Assembly (NCBI GenBank): GCA_910589415.1
Contig: OU342630.1
Location: 15,533,867-15,597,866 of the forward strand
Source of the DNA: Malachius bipustulatus
Lineage: Eukaryota > Arthropoda > Insecta > Coleoptera > Melyridae
DNA: 64,000 nucleotides
Direction of reading: 5' to 3'
The position numbers and the translations under genes were made by a program. The notes beneath the pieces are model-generated. The model saw nothing but the letters and a program-made list of their open reading frames with translations. It made no database searches and was not told the DNA's origin. Positions 24,001-36,059 of this stretch are shown here, one piece after another; the first letter of the stretch is position 1, and every line of letters begins with the position of its first letter.

Positions 24001-24935
24001 ATACCTTCATCCGGTGTTCCCCAGGGCTCCAACTTGGAACCGCTCCTATTCCTGATATTTATCAATGATATTACGGACACCATTCGCACTCCTAAGTTAC
24101 TCTTTGCTGATGACTTGAAGGTATTCTTTGTGGTTGAGAACGAGAATGACTGTCTTCTCTTGCAGACTACCATCAATAGTATTGAGCGATGGTGTGGGTC
24201 TAATCATATAAATTTGAATATAAATAAGTGTCGAGTGATGTCATTCACTCGGAAAAAGTGTCCAATATTATTTGAATATTCATTGGGATCCACACCATTC
24301 ACCCGCGTGGATGTTATGAGAGACTTAGGTGTTGTCTTCGACAAAGTTCTTTCCTTCTCTGAACACATCGCGTACACAACGAAGTCAGCCCTGAAAATGC
24401 TGGGCTTTATCTCTAGAAATAGTGTCAATTTTACAAGCGAACACTCTTTGAAAGTTTTGTATTATGCGTATTACGTTAGATCAAGGCTGGATTATTGTAG
24501 TTTAGTTTGGTCGCCACAATACTATTGTCATATTAACGTCCTGGAGCGCGTCCAGAGAAGGTTTCTTAAGTTACTGAACTTTCGTTTGTATCACATATAT
24601 CCTCCTAGGGGTGGTGATCATGGTCTTCTGCTTGAGCGATTTGGATTCATGCCGTTAGATAAACGGCGGAAGATGATGGCAGTGAAATTTCTTTATGCTC
24701 TTTTCCGCAACAAAATTGACTGCCCTGAGCTGCTCTCACAGTTCAATATTCGAGTACCAAGTTTTGACTCTAGAAATTTAACCATATTCTATATGAAGGT
24801 TGCCAGATCCAATGTGCTGACGAAATCACCCATTTACCTAATGTCCGCTAGCTATAATCGATAATTAGTGAATATTGTGATCTTAACACAAGCTCGCTGG
24901 CGGATATATTGACTTACGCTCAACGAGTACTATGA
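24001..24935 (+). pseudogene. Reverse transcriptase C-terminal half, frameshifted
   Basis: The frame enters at 24001 with SSGVPQGSNLEPLLFLIF; the codon at 24034 is an internal TTG leucine, not a start. FADD follows at about 24091-24102, then the thumb motifs LNINKCRVMSFTRK and DLGVVFD, and then the C-terminal region. The frame stops at 24862-24864 after SASYNR. The sequence ISEYCDLNTSSLADI in a neighbouring frame aligns with the C-terminus of the minus-strand relative (CDIFNCSIYDL). A small indel near 24855 therefore broke the frame before the original stop at about 24933. Everything N-terminal to the RT palm core is missing. Confidence 0.9.
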
Positions 24936-25159
24936 TTAGGTTTTTTCTTTGTGGATTCATCTACCTACAGAAGTGATTTTGTTTTTGTATTGATTTTTTT
25001 TTCTTTTTTGTTAAATTGTTTTGTTATTTAAATCCTCGAATTAAGTTTGGAATTGATATAGATTTTGGTTGTTTCTGTGTGTATGTACTTTAATTGTAAC
25101 ATTGTCCTGTTATTGGATGTTACCATCTGTTGGGCAATAAAGTTTATTATTATTATAAG
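24001..25159 (+). mobile_element. 5'-truncated non-LTR retrotransposon
   Basis: The RT fragment is followed by a 3' UTR of about 200 bp ending TTGGGCAATAAAGTTTATT plus a short (ATT)n tail. TTATAAG occurs just before the first coding base (23994-24000) and just after the tail (25153-25159), a candidate 7-bp target-site duplication. The element begins exactly at the SGVPQGS motif of the RT. It is related to the minus-strand element at 16970-18515. Confidence 0.88.
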
Positions 25160-27317
25160 AAGGCGAAGGCTAGGCATGAACTACGCATTTTGCGAACTTT
25201 GGTCTATGTGAACTTTGTTTTACATGTTCTATGAACGGCGTTGATACTCTAATCAGCCTAATCTGATTGGTTGTTTTTTAACGTGGACATCGACTAACAT
25301 TGCTGATATTGGAAGTTAAATGAGTATGCACTCTGAAGGCGTAGCCAACCATTTATATAGTAAAGAACTTATTCGCCTTCCTATAATAACTGGCCTGCAA
25401 GTATTTGGAAATAGATTTATCTATGTAGGTATAACTTATGAACAGCTAACGCGATATGCAAAAATAAAGCGGATTTGTAAAGCCTTAAGAAGGACACATC
25501 CAAATATGTAAAGAAAACAAATCAAGCTGAAGGCGCGGTCCTGAAAAAACGGTGCACCTGTATAGAGCAAAATAATTTTACAAACTGCACTCTAACCTCC
25601 CATTTGCAAAAACATTTCCGCATCATTTTCCCACATGAGAGAAACAGATTTTTTTCTACACACCTAATATGTAGCCTTTAGCTCTGATAAAGATTCCTAA
25701 TTTAACAAAGCACTGCTGCGACAACTACGCCTACAAGACTCTGAGCGAGCCAGGCGGTAGTGTCTAATTAATATAAGTCTAATAAAAAAGTTGTCTAGAA
25801 AAAAATCAGAACTCACTCAAAAAACATTTCTTAAAGAATGTGCCTTCCAACAGCAAGCTTGTGATTTTTCCTATGTTACACGGAGATAAAATGTTACGGT
25901 GTCCTAGGCAAGTGTTCTTAAAAAAAAAAAAAACATTTCGAGATTCTAAACAGTCACTAAACACCAGAATAACTGTAACTGTAAGGCTCATGTTATTTCT
26001 AAAAAATTTTTAACGGATTACTTCCCCTTAATGGCTCCTAATAATACGACCTAAGTATTTTATTAATGTCTACGATTTAAACTATAAATGAAAGTGAGTA
26101 ATACCCAGGAGACTGCAAACGCATCGATAAGATACCTCTTAATGTAGATATAATATATTTATGGATCCTGAAAGTTGGTAGCAACTCTTCCTTCCAACTT
26201 TGCGACATAATCCTGACTTATTTCCATTATGCACAACACACGCTTCTTGCAACACCCACAACTTCCTCCGAGGAGTCTGAATTAATTATGCAATTGGTGT
26301 ACTTACGGTAGATATGTGTGAGGGAAGTTCTGACTCTAATGAAGCTTACCTGAAATTAAAACAAATTTTGTTAGCTAAACTTATTATTAACTCTACTGCA
26401 TTAGTGCATGAGTAGTGAATCGGGCACAGTAAATTCGTCCTGTTGCATCAGGAACTTTGCACTTCTAAATTAAAATTACGCTGCGGAAAGGACATTTAAA
26501 CTAGCAACTTGGAAATTGGAGACGTCGGAGATGTAGCTCTAAGTTGTACTCGTTAAATTTTGGAGAATGTCTGCAATATACTTGTGCAGAATAATTCCTT
26601 TGACGCGGTTATTTGAAAATTATTATTTTAATTTGTAATATCAATGTATTTATATTTTTTGATATGTACTTTTATCTTTATTATGTATTAAATCTTTATT
26701 TTTTTCTATCTCTCATGGCAACATTGATATTTGTTGAAGGAATTAGCAATTTTCACCGTTTTTAGATATTTAGTTTACTAAATAAACCTGCACAATTCAC
26801 AAATTGTAAAAAAGATCGTTTGGCTAATAAAAACTTAACTATACTTTTCCATTCAACGAAATGTACTTTCTTAGAATCTTAGAAATTCATCCTGTGTACA
26901 GGGGATTAGGACCTGAAAATAAACATTACGCCTAATTTACGCCAAAAAAGCTAATAGCATCCCTTATTTTTCTCGCAGATTAGGATTTTAGGGCTAAAAA
27001 CACGTATAGGAAATTGCCCCCTCTCCCCCCTTTGTGTAGCTTGGACGGGGATAATTTTTTTTAATTTTGTACCTTTAATCCTTTCGAGATTGTTATTTTC
27101 GAATCTAAATAAAATGTTCAAGGCAACTCCAATGTATTTTTAGCCGTAAAATCTACCTAGGTACCTACATAAGGTGTACCTAGAATGATAGGGGAAGGGG
27201 GAAAGGTTTTCTACGCATTTTTAGTAATAAAATCAGAATTTACAATAAAAAAGGTTTCTTATTTAACTTTGATAGTACCTAACCCCCTGCCCTACATACA
27301 ATTAGAGTGGAAGCGTC
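25160..27317. other. Intergenic DNA, mostly unrecognised
   Basis: The segment 25547-25610 (CCTGTATAGAGCAAAATAA, ACAAACTGCAC, CTCCCATTTGCA) matches the end of the large palindrome at 31164-32016 and is a fragment of that family. GCCCCCTCTCCCCCC at 27017 is a C-rich tract. The frames at 25320-25511 and 25806-25991 are unsupported. Confidence 0.5.
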
Positions 27318-28080
27318 ATGGGTAAAGGGTCGGTTAAATTAGCAAAACGTTGCTAGATTTTCGTCTAGATTTGGCGAAAACGGATCTAAAATATCACTGC
27401 TAGTTCATGAAGTAACCGCAAATAAGAAACAACAAAAAAGATCGAGTGTTTGTTTTTGGTCATATAACTCCTTTGTATATGGAGACATTTTCCTACAATT
27501 TGGTTTTTGAGCATAACATGACTAATTTTTCTAGATAGAGTCATTCGTTTTTACTGCCAACTTTTTTCCCATGGACGCCACATTTAATTTGTATTTTCTA
27601 AAATGCAAAAAAAGGTCTTAAATGTAATTACTAGCAGTATTATGGTAGCAATATAAGATGAATAATAATACAAATACATAGTAAAATTATTACTTTAGCC
27701 ATCAGATTAAAATAAATTAAATGAGATCTTTCATAAAATGCAAATGCAAATGATACTCCGTTGAAGTTGGGATCTTTTTACACTTTATAAAATGAAAATT
27801 TCATATGGCCATAAGAAAAAGAACAGACTTATCTCAAAAACGAAGCAAAATTAATAAAAAGAATGACGCTATTTAGGAAAACAAGCCATTTGATGATCAA
27901 AAACCAAATTTTAAAAAAATTGCTCCATAAACCAAAAAGTTATGACCAAAAACAAAAATACAACTTTTTTTGCGAACTTGCATGAACTAGCAGCGATATT
28001 TCAGATCTGTTTTCATATACCTAGGTAATATTAAGACGAAAATTTAGCAACTCTTTGGTAATTTAACTGACCGTGTCCGT
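27318..28080. repeat. Foldback repeat, diverged arms
   Basis: The left arm (27318-27560) and right arm (27800-28075) are inverted copies. Shared features are TCGGTTAAATTA versus TAATTTAACTGACC, TAGCAACGTT-like ends, GATCTAAAATATC versus GATATTTCAGATC, AGTTCATG/CATGAACTAGCAG and CCAAATTGTAG-like centres. The end TCGGTTAAATTA also occurs in the foldbacks at 28665 and 43445. Confidence 0.65.
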
Positions 28081-28239
28081 ATCACGGTTTCCGATATCCA
28101 TGTACTGAAAAGTTGTGAAAAATAGTTATAACCCTGATAGGAAAACTGTGCTCCTTTATCCATTTAATTATCGGAAAAATCGGCCTGTGCAAATAAGACG
28201 CAGTCGCTTACTCTAGTAACTTAACTTCAACTTAACTTA

Positions 28240-28570
28240 AACTATACATACGGACATAAACATCCATGGCGAGACTGATATTCGAACCCGGTGGCAGTTC
28301 CAAGGACTTATGGTTGGGACACATCAACGCCATATTACAGGCGCGTGTCGGCCGTCTTCTCGGTGACATTAAATGCACGGCTCGATACGAACCCGACACC
28401 AGGGCACGTCACACGTCTAATTTCATTATATGAATCTTTCATTAAAGTGACGGCTCACCGGCCCACATACGGCCGTAATGTGATGTGGTGCGGTAATGTG
28501 TGTAGCAGCCTTTAGTCTTTAGTCGTGAACACGCTAAAGCGCTGCGCTACCGACCGATACGTGCTTCTTT
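28240..28570. repeat. GC-rich, possibly tRNA-derived SINE-like block
   Basis: Sharply richer in GC than its flanks. On the minus strand it contains two B-box-like sequences (GGGTTCGTATCGAGCC near 28385 and CCGGGTTCGAATATC near 28278) and an A-box-like GGTAGCGCAGCGC near 28545. The A-to-B spacing (at least 140 nt) is longer than in a tRNA, so this is not a tRNA gene. A rearranged SINE is possible. The frame at 28291-28515 is unsupported. Confidence 0.35.
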
Positions 28571-28619
28571 AATATTAAAAAAATATATAGGTACAGGGTA
28601 CAGGGTTAGACTTATTTAA

Positions 28620-29330
28620 TGGGCCACTACACAGGGATATCTTAAGCCATTAAAGAAACAAGGTCGGTTAAATTAGAGAAAACTTGCACAATTTCATGCT
28701 TAGGTATTAAGAATATGAATAAAAATTTACGAGTCGTTACTGAAATATCCTGAAAAAACTGAAAAGTCGAGATTTCTTATTTTAGCCATAACTTTTTATT
28801 ATTGAAAATTATTTCATTATTTTTGTATGTTTACATAAGTCGTCAAAATAAGCTATCGATGTAATAATTTTCAAAGCCGACTAGATACCAGAGATTCAAA
28901 GGCAACTTTTGTTTTTCTTTTAGCCACCATATTGTTTCCTTGTGTCGTTCGGTAGGTATAAAAATTATATAAACCAAAAATTAATCACATTAAAAAAATA
29001 ATAAATTGAATTAAAAACCATAAGGCAAGCATTATGACTTCATATATTCATGTAATTCTGTGAAAAAAGTTGTATTTTTTTCGAAAAAAAGAAGAACATT
29101 TAAAAATTGTTATTCAATGTTATCAATTTTTGGTTTCCATGACTTTTTTACCGCAAGCTTACAGAAAATTATAATTATCAATTATTATAATTATCAGAAT
29201 CAATTAATTATAACAAAAGCAATAATAAAAAATCTATGATAAAAAAGAGATCGCAATTTTTCAGTCTTTTCAGGATATTTCAGTAACGACTGAAACTATC
29301 GTTTTCTTTCAGATTCAGAAAAATATGTAA
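28620..29330. repeat. Foldback repeat related to 13549-14806
   Basis: GTCGTTACTGAAATATCCTG (about 28733) is mirrored by CAGGATATTTCAGTAACGAC (about 29272). The left arm shares GAAATATCCTGAAAAAACTG and an ACATAAGTCGTCAnnATA-type block with the foldback at 13549-14806. A segment with ACGACnnAAGGAAACAATATGGTGGCTA (minus strand, about 28920-28960; n = differing bases) corresponds to CGAATGACAT...ATGGCGGCCAT near 14030. The arms are more diverged toward the loop. Confidence 0.7.
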
Positions 29331-31163
29331 AAAACTTAAAATACTTTAAAAAACTATAATTTTAAGTTTTTTACATATTCTTTTTACATTACAAGTGAAC
29401 AAGGGACCAATCGGCCCTGAAACGTTTCATTTTTTATAAAAATCTGTTTATAAATAATAATTTCATTCCCAAGAACCCGATTCCCAATTAAATAAGAGAG
29501 AAATTCAACTTTACAAGAAGGTTCAAGAAAAATTATCAAATTTGTTGAATGCTTTACATCGAATAAACGATTGCCGCCTTTCACTTTAGATTGCTTTCAA
29601 TAACTTTGCAATAACAAGTACGAATTTGTATTTTTTGCGCAACGATTTTTTGATAAATCTGCATCACAGGTTTAGAAGCTCCAACTGTGTCCTTCATTTT
29701 ATATTCTTCAAGCATTTCACTTGCAAGGATCACGACGCTTCAGAAATAATGATCTAGTTTTTCATAGTACCTATGTATTCATATAGAACGCTTTCTAGAC
29801 GTTCCACGAATTATTGCATAATGTCATTAGGACACTATGGTATTTTGTTACATTGTTAGTCCAGTATAATAGTAACTTTGATAAAATTTGATAAAAAAAT
29901 AAAAATACGTTCCCATAATAAACTCTCTTATGTTTCCAAAGTTTGGGTATGGTATAACCTATCAAGATATACATCGAATTTAAAAATACGACAAAATAGC
30001 AAAAAACTATACCTATTTCTGCGTATGAGAGCAGGTGAATTACATAGGCGCGCATTATAATAATTATGATATTAAATAGAAATATAATCGAACAAAAAAG
30101 GATTTTATTGTTTTTTTTCAATAATTTATTAACCATGAATCCAAAATCATTCGAGGCGGGGTTGGAAAGTTAACTGAAAATTTTTCGACGATTTCTTCTA
30201 TTTTTACGTTTTATTAAACGCTCCTCGAAATATTTCAGCTTCTGGTGAGAGAGGTAGATAACAAAGAGGAGGTACGTTTAAAACCCTTAAATATCTTAAA
30301 TAAAATAATAAATAACAAATAAATAAATAATAATAAATATAAAAAATAAAAATCTTAAATATATTGATTGTCATTAGATAAAAGAAGAAAGACAATAAAA
30401 AACTGTAATTAGACTCGTGATCTGTGTCTGTCGGAGGAATTAATATTTTTTGCCTACCTAAAAACACGGAGTACCTACCGGGTCTCAATATTTTTTTGCT
30501 ATTAAAGCGATCAAAAATATTTTATATGAAAATTCTTATTAAACAAAATTTCTCCCATTGTTGATCCCCAGTTTGTAAATGATCTTACTCTCGAACTTAT
30601 TTAGATGTCTCATATTTAAGAAGCAGATACAGTTCTAAATAAGATTAAACATATTAGTCATATTACATCTATGGCATGGAAAATGAAGCTGGAACCCGCC
30701 CAATTGACGGGGTCATTGTGGGTCAGCGGTGTTAAGCAATAGTGTACCCTGAATCACCACCAAATGACATCATTGCTATATGCCGTGACGAAACCGCTAA
30801 TTCACCACTTGCCCTCGAGTTCATATTATGTAGATCTTCGTATTGCTGCTGAAAATACACTACAGAGGATAAAGTCTTGAATAATAATTATATCTAATTA
30901 TTGCACTTTTATTAATCAATAAGAGTAATCGTAAGTGATAAGTGTTTCAAGGTCAAATGAATAAATAATATAATGAAGAATTTGTTTTATGCTGATTTCG
31001 ATTACACTTTAATCGAGGATGTATTTTTTAATGATCCTATAAATTCATCATAGTCTTAATGAAATATTGAACATTCTGGATCGGATTATACTGTAAGATG
31101 TAACATAAATCAAAGGTCGCAAGATGATTAATTAACTCTACAGGGGTGCAAGTGCAACTATAC
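29331..31163. other. Intergenic DNA, nothing recognised
   Basis: Low-complexity AT-rich sequence, including a run of AAATAAATAATA-type repeats at 30295-30350. The 113-codon frame at 29795-30136 (-) is hydrophobic from base composition alone. The frame at 30204-30488 (-) lies over the low-complexity run. No gene is called. Confidence 0.5.
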
Positions 31164-32016
31164 AGGGTAAGTCATTGATATGGGAAAGCTCGATTGCACC
31201 TACACCATTAAAGATATCGAAATGAACCAAAAAGTGCTGTAAATGGGAGGGTAAAGTGCAGTTTGTAAAATTATTTTCAGATACACAGGATGGCCCAATA
31301 TCGCTGTACACCATACAACTTTGTTATTTTAAATAGGACACCCTCTATATTATTAAATTTTCATATTGTTTGAGAAAAGTCAAAAAGAATGGTTTGTAAA
31401 GTTGAAGTTTGTAATGAGCGATTTATGAGTTATAAACAAATGAAAATCGCGATTTTCCATTTTCAAAGCAGCTTATATTGAAAACGGCTCGAGATATGGA
31501 AAAACGGTTTACATGTTCCTATCTTAACTTTTCAAGCGGTATCCTATTGGATGGATGAAATTTTTATACAGAGTGGTAAAAAATTTGATTATTTTCATCA
31601 CCCGGTATAAAAATTTTAGCTACATGATAGGATACCAAATTAAAAATTAAGATAGGAACATGTAAGCCGTTTTCGTCTATCTTGAGCTGTTTTTAAGAAA
31701 AGCTGCTTTGAAAATGGAAAATCGCGATTTTCATTTGTTTATAACTCATAAATTGCTCATTACAAACTTCAACTTTACAAACCATTCTTTTTGACTTTTC
31801 TCAAACAATATGAAAATGTAATAATATAGAGGGTGTCCTATTTAAAATAACAAAGTTGTATGGCGTACAGCGATATTGGGCCATCCTGTGTATCTGAAAA
31901 TAATTTTACAAACTGCACTTTACCCTCCCATTTACAGCACTTTTTGGTTCATTTCGATATCTTTAATGGTATAGGTGTAATCGAGCTTTCCCATATCAAT
32001 GACTCACCCTGTATAG
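31164..32016. mobile_element. Large near-perfect palindrome with TACAGGGTnAGTC ends
   Basis: Two inverted arms of about 420 bp, about 95% alike by eye in their outer two thirds, run from TATACAGGGTAAGTCATTGA to TCAATGACTCACCCTGTATA. TA borders both ends. Inside each arm are further end-like motifs at the same mirrored places: ACACAGGATGGCCC, GGACACCCTCTATATTATTA and, at the loop, ATACAGAGTGGTAAAA/ATCACCCGGTAT. The element therefore looks like several terminal-repeat units nested in one another. It has no coding capacity. Related copies lie at 34201-35275, 50755-51310 and 55547-55949. Confidence 0.9.
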
Positions 32017-33849
32017 GCATTTTGTAGCCATAATTCTTCTAACTCGTCTCCTTGCTAAATTATGCCTGATGAAAGGAGGTCTGCACGCAGTTCCTACTAT
32101 CATCTTTAACTCGAAATACCCGAATACTTTGATTTGATACTTTGATATGAGATTTGCAAGCATTTGGTTGGTCATTAAAAAAAGCAGAAATGGACAATGA
32201 TGTATCAAAAATGATCTCTCACTAATCATAGAAACAATTGCTCATTTTCATAGGGACAAAAAATACCCCTAAACAAGATTTAAATTAAAAGCTTTGAGTT
32301 TTTGATTTCCCAAGATCTTTTTACAATTTTCCAACCATCGATAACTAGTCTCCGGTCAAAACTTCCATGCAAGCAAGAAGTTTAATAGTGCGAAGACTCA
32401 GTTACCTTTTTATTTACTAAAATTGGTCACTTCCAAATTCTGGTCTTATTATGACTGCTGTTATATAGGTTTCGTATTCCTCTTAAGTAATAAGTGTGTG
32501 TGGTTTCTCATTTATGCTTCTTGTCTTTTAACTTCTATATTCTATCATGCCTATTCCTTTCCGTTATCAAAATCCCAGACCAAGAGAAATTGTTGCCAGT
32601 TCTGTAATATCTAGTAAGTTAAAAAACTCCTTGGTATTTGATTCTTTTATTGAAAATTTTTTGAAACCTTAGGTAAAGATATGACAAACATTTCATCCTT
32701 AGATAAACTTCCACACACAAAAATACAATAAACTATTATTTGATAAAACATGGTCTCTATTTTCCTGCCCCTCTCAAAGACCGCGTTTTCATGCTCACTC
32801 GAGGGGTGAATCGATGAGTGTTAAAGACGTCAATCGTCTTTTTAATCCAAACGAATGGCTAGGAGGATTCAGAAGGTTTCAGCAGATAAATTTGCTAGAT
32901 AAGCTTGCGCCTACCGTTGAGTAAGATGAGACGAGGATCTAATACTGAGTATTTATGCTTTGAAGCATGGACTAGTTTTAATTAATTGATATTGTTTTTC
33001 AGTGCTCATTAACCTCATAAATCGATAAAAAATAGGATTCCAAAATTCTTTAGAATAAAGCTTCATTACGATCAGTATAGAATAATACTCGGAAAAATAT
33101 AATTAATCCAGCCAGTCTCGTTTCCTTATATTAAAGACGACGCTCTCAAAATCTTTGTAGACATTAAAACTTATTAGAAGAAGTCATCTACTCACCATTT
33201 ATCTAAAAATGCTTTGAATGATATTTTTTCATCACAATTTCCTCGTAGCAGTCAGCATCAAGCGCGAATGGACACATTCATTACAGTTCTTTGACAGAGA
33301 GAAGTAGAAAGCTGCATGAAGAAATCTCTATAATTCTGAAAGCCAGAACAAGAGATAAAACTTAATTCCGTCAAATAAACCGACCTGATAAATTGATAAA
33401 GTTGGAGAAGCTCCGCGGCTATAACTTTTCTTTGCTTTCGCGACGGCAATTTGTTGTAGAGACCTTCATAAAAGAAAGTCTGGCCTGAAAACAATCCGAG
33501 ATGCCTGAAACCTGGATACAGTTTTAGTAGATAAGGTTTCTTTAGACGGATTATTTTCTTGCGTCTTTTGATGTAAATTGTTCGGATCGGTGAAAGCAAA
33601 ACGTTTACAGTGAATATAAAACGAAAAATGGAAATCACTAAAAACCAATTAACTTGGCCGGATATATTTTAATTTATCAGTTATTATTAATCTTTATAGA
33701 TTACGTACCAAAAAAGCCCTTCTATACTTTCAAAGCCCTTAATAATATTAAAATTATAAATGCTCTGCGGTGTATTACTTGTTCTTCGCGGATCGATATG
33801 GAGTATTACATTTACGTTTTTTCATCCCCACGGATGGTTTTCATATTAC
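32017..33849. other. Intergenic DNA, nothing firmly recognised
   Basis: The 126-codon frame at 33258-33638 (-) has a hydrophobic start and a basic stretch (IKRRKKIIRLKK), but no family that I recognise. A 36-codon ATG-to-stop frame at 32814-32924 (+) encodes NPNEWLGGFRRFQQINLLDK, which looks unusually protein-like but is unplaced. Neither is called a gene. Confidence 0.4.
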
Positions 33850-34190
33850 AGTCTTTTGCTTTTGGTTTTCCTCTTTTGTCAATTGCTTTTCCTTATTTGT
33901 CAAATGATTTTCTTATTTTTCTATCTATCAACGATTGTAGTCATTGATTTATCAATAAATTTCCTTTTATGTCAAATCAGTTTCACTTTATGTCAATTGC
34001 TTTTCCCATTTACTTGCAGTGACAGTATCATAATATTGGAAAAGCATTTGATAAAAAATGAATCTCATTTGACAAAAAAAGGAATTTCAATTGAAAAATC
34101 CAACTGACGTTTAATAAATGGGGGAAACTCATTTGACAAATAAGGAAAAGCAATTGACAAAAGAGGAAAACCAAAAGAAAAAGATTGTAT
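33850..34190. repeat. Foldback built of short repeated motifs
   Basis: The left arm, with TTTTGGTTTTCCTCTTTTGT and CAATTGCTTTTCCTTATTTG, is mirrored at 34122-34187 by CAAATAAGGAAAAGCAATTG and ACAAAAGAGGAAAACCAAAA. Between the arms, variants of TTnTGTCAAnTnnTTTTCC recur, forward on the left half and inverted on the right. The whole is thus a palindrome of a degenerate tandem repeat. It ends directly beside the TACAGGGTGAGTC end at 34203. Confidence 0.8.
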
Positions 34191-34200
34191 AATATATAAC

Positions 34201-35275
34201 TACAGGGTGAGTCACCTAAGATGGAAAGCTCGATTACACCTACGCCGTTAAAGATAACGAAATGAGCCATAAATGTCCGTATTCATCAAACTTCAAAATA
34301 TAACTCTGGGGTTATATTTTGAATTTTCTGACAGCTGATTGGTCTAACAGTCAAACCCTACGAACGCTACGAATTTTGAACCAATGACATGTTCCAAAAT
34401 ATAACCCCTGGGGTTATATTTTGGAACATGTCATTGGTTTAAAATTCGTAGCGTTCGTAGGGTTTGAGAATTAGACCAATCAGCTGTCAGAAAATTCAAA
34501 ATATAACCCCAGAGTTATGTTTTGAAGTTTGATGAATACGGACAAAAGTGATGCAAATGAGAGGCTAAAGTGCAGTTTGTAAAATTATTTCCATGTATAC
34601 AGCATGGCCCAATGACACCCTGCATATTGTTACATTTTCAGTTCAGATTGTCTGAAAAAATTTAATAGAAATGATGTCTATAGTTCAAATTATTTGTAAC
34701 GAGTGACTTATGAGTTTTAAACAAATGAAAATCCCAATTTTCCGTTTTCAATGCAGCTTAGATCGAAACATGTCCCGATCTTAACTTTTTACGCAATATT
34801 TCATCACGACTATACAAACTAATGAAACTTAGGCGATTAAAAAAAGAATTGAGAAAAAAATTTAAAATATTTCTGTACCACAGAATGATGCATGAAAAGT
34901 TAAGATACGCATATGTAAGCCGTTTTCCAATATCTTGGTCTATTTTCGATCTACGTTGGCCTGAGAATGGAAAATTTCGGTTTCCCTTTGTTTATAACTC
35001 ATAAATTACTCGTTACGAACTTGGACTTAGTATAAACACCATTGTTATAAAATTTGATAAGACAATCTTAAAATATAATAATATACAGGCTGTCCCGTTT
35101 AAAATAAGAAAGTTTACGGCAACTTCCTTTATAACTGAAGTGGTGTGGGGTTGTAAATATTTTAGTTCATCTCGTCAAAATTGAAATCATGCATGTACCA
35201 ACAAATTTTTAGACTTTTACTTCCAGCACTTCAAAATGCCCTAAAGGTTCTCGCGTCTCACCCTGTACTGTTTCT
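34201..35275. mobile_element. CAGGGTG palindrome, copy 2, diverged and interrupted
   Basis: The left end TACAGGGTGAGTCACC and the block GAAAGCTCGATTACACCTAC match the palindrome at 31164. The right end at about 35260-35275 reads TCTCACCCTGTACTG. TTATGAGTTTTAAACAAATG and CATTTGTTT-type mirrored blocks persist in both arms, but similarity is lower than in copy 1. A palindromic MITE is inserted at 34275-34543, interrupting the left arm. The frame at 34822-35004 lies in the loop and is unsupported. Confidence 0.8.
34275..34543. mobile_element. Palindromic MITE (GTCCGTATTCATC ends), simple copy
   Basis: The ends GTCCGTATTCATCAAACTTC and GAAGTTTGATGAATACGGAC are the same as at 14077-14400. The palindrome is nearly uninterrupted through its centre (TTCCAAAATATAACCCCTGG, then its complement). 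Comparison with the uninterrupted palindrome at 31164 (CCAAAAAGTGCTG there, CCATAAA...AAAGTGATG here) shows that it inserted into a pre-existing repeat. Confidence 0.92.
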
Positions 35276-36056
35276 GAATGTGTGACGCCTCGTACACGCT
35301 GAATTATGCTTTATAAGGCTACACGTGCGCAATACCGATTTCTAGTCGCGCGACTATTTGGATGCAAAATGGAACATTATTCTTTTAGTGAAGGTAGACA
35401 CGTTAAAGGTGAAGCCCCCATACTGGCATGAAAGTCGCGCGACATATCGCTTTTATTTCAACTTCGTTTGATTTTCTGAGCGATATTTAGTTCAACTTGT
35501 GCTGTCTCCCGCCCAACAATAGCATCGTGTTTGAAAGAAATCTAGATAAAAGTAACTAGGCAAAGGATGGCATTATACAAGAGCAGATCATTTCGAAGTT
35601 TTTTTTTTATGTGACAGAGGATTGCTTAACGTGCGAATAAATAATTTATTTGCTGTGGACATGATGTCGCTTGTCACTTACTATTTGGAGTATTTTGTCG
35701 CTCGCCACCGCTTGAAAAAATTAACAAAGAAAAGGCAAAAACATATTTTTCTGCGCTAGCGAGTTCTAATGGCGTAGTCCGAACCAACAGTTCTTCCCAA
35801 GCATGCTGTTTTGAGGGCATGCATGCATGGTCGTTGTAAAGTTTCCAAACAATATCATACTTCTTCTGACCGGGGAATAAGTTCAAGCACTTCTAGTTTC
35901 TTTCATTTACAAGGTCTTTGTTGCGTGATTCATTTACATTCATTTACAAGTTTTTAAAACTTATTTGGTGCTGGTATTAATTTTAGTGGACTAAGACGCC
36001 TTTACTTGAGCACAAGACTTTATTCTTATTGAAATGACAATAATATTGAGTTGGAC
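35276..36056. other. Intergenic DNA, nothing recognised
   Basis: A TAGTCGCGCGACTA palindrome at 35353-35366 and an AAAGTCGCGCGACAT repeat at 35430-35444 stand out as CG-rich. No gene was recognised. Confidence 0.5.
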
Positions 36057-36059
36057 TAA

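Noticed and set aside
29795..30136. 113-residue hydrophobic frame on the minus strand
   Set aside because: Phe/Ile/Leu richness is expected from T-rich DNA, and no motif or homologue was recognised.
30295..30350. CRISPR-like or telomere-like repeat
   Set aside because: This is only AAATAAATAATA low complexity. No regular repeat-spacer pattern or TTAGG array exists in the window.
33258..33638. 126-residue frame on the minus strand with a hydrophobic N-terminus
   Set aside because: No family recognised, no splice sites or promoter supporting it, and the composition is explained by AT-rich DNA.
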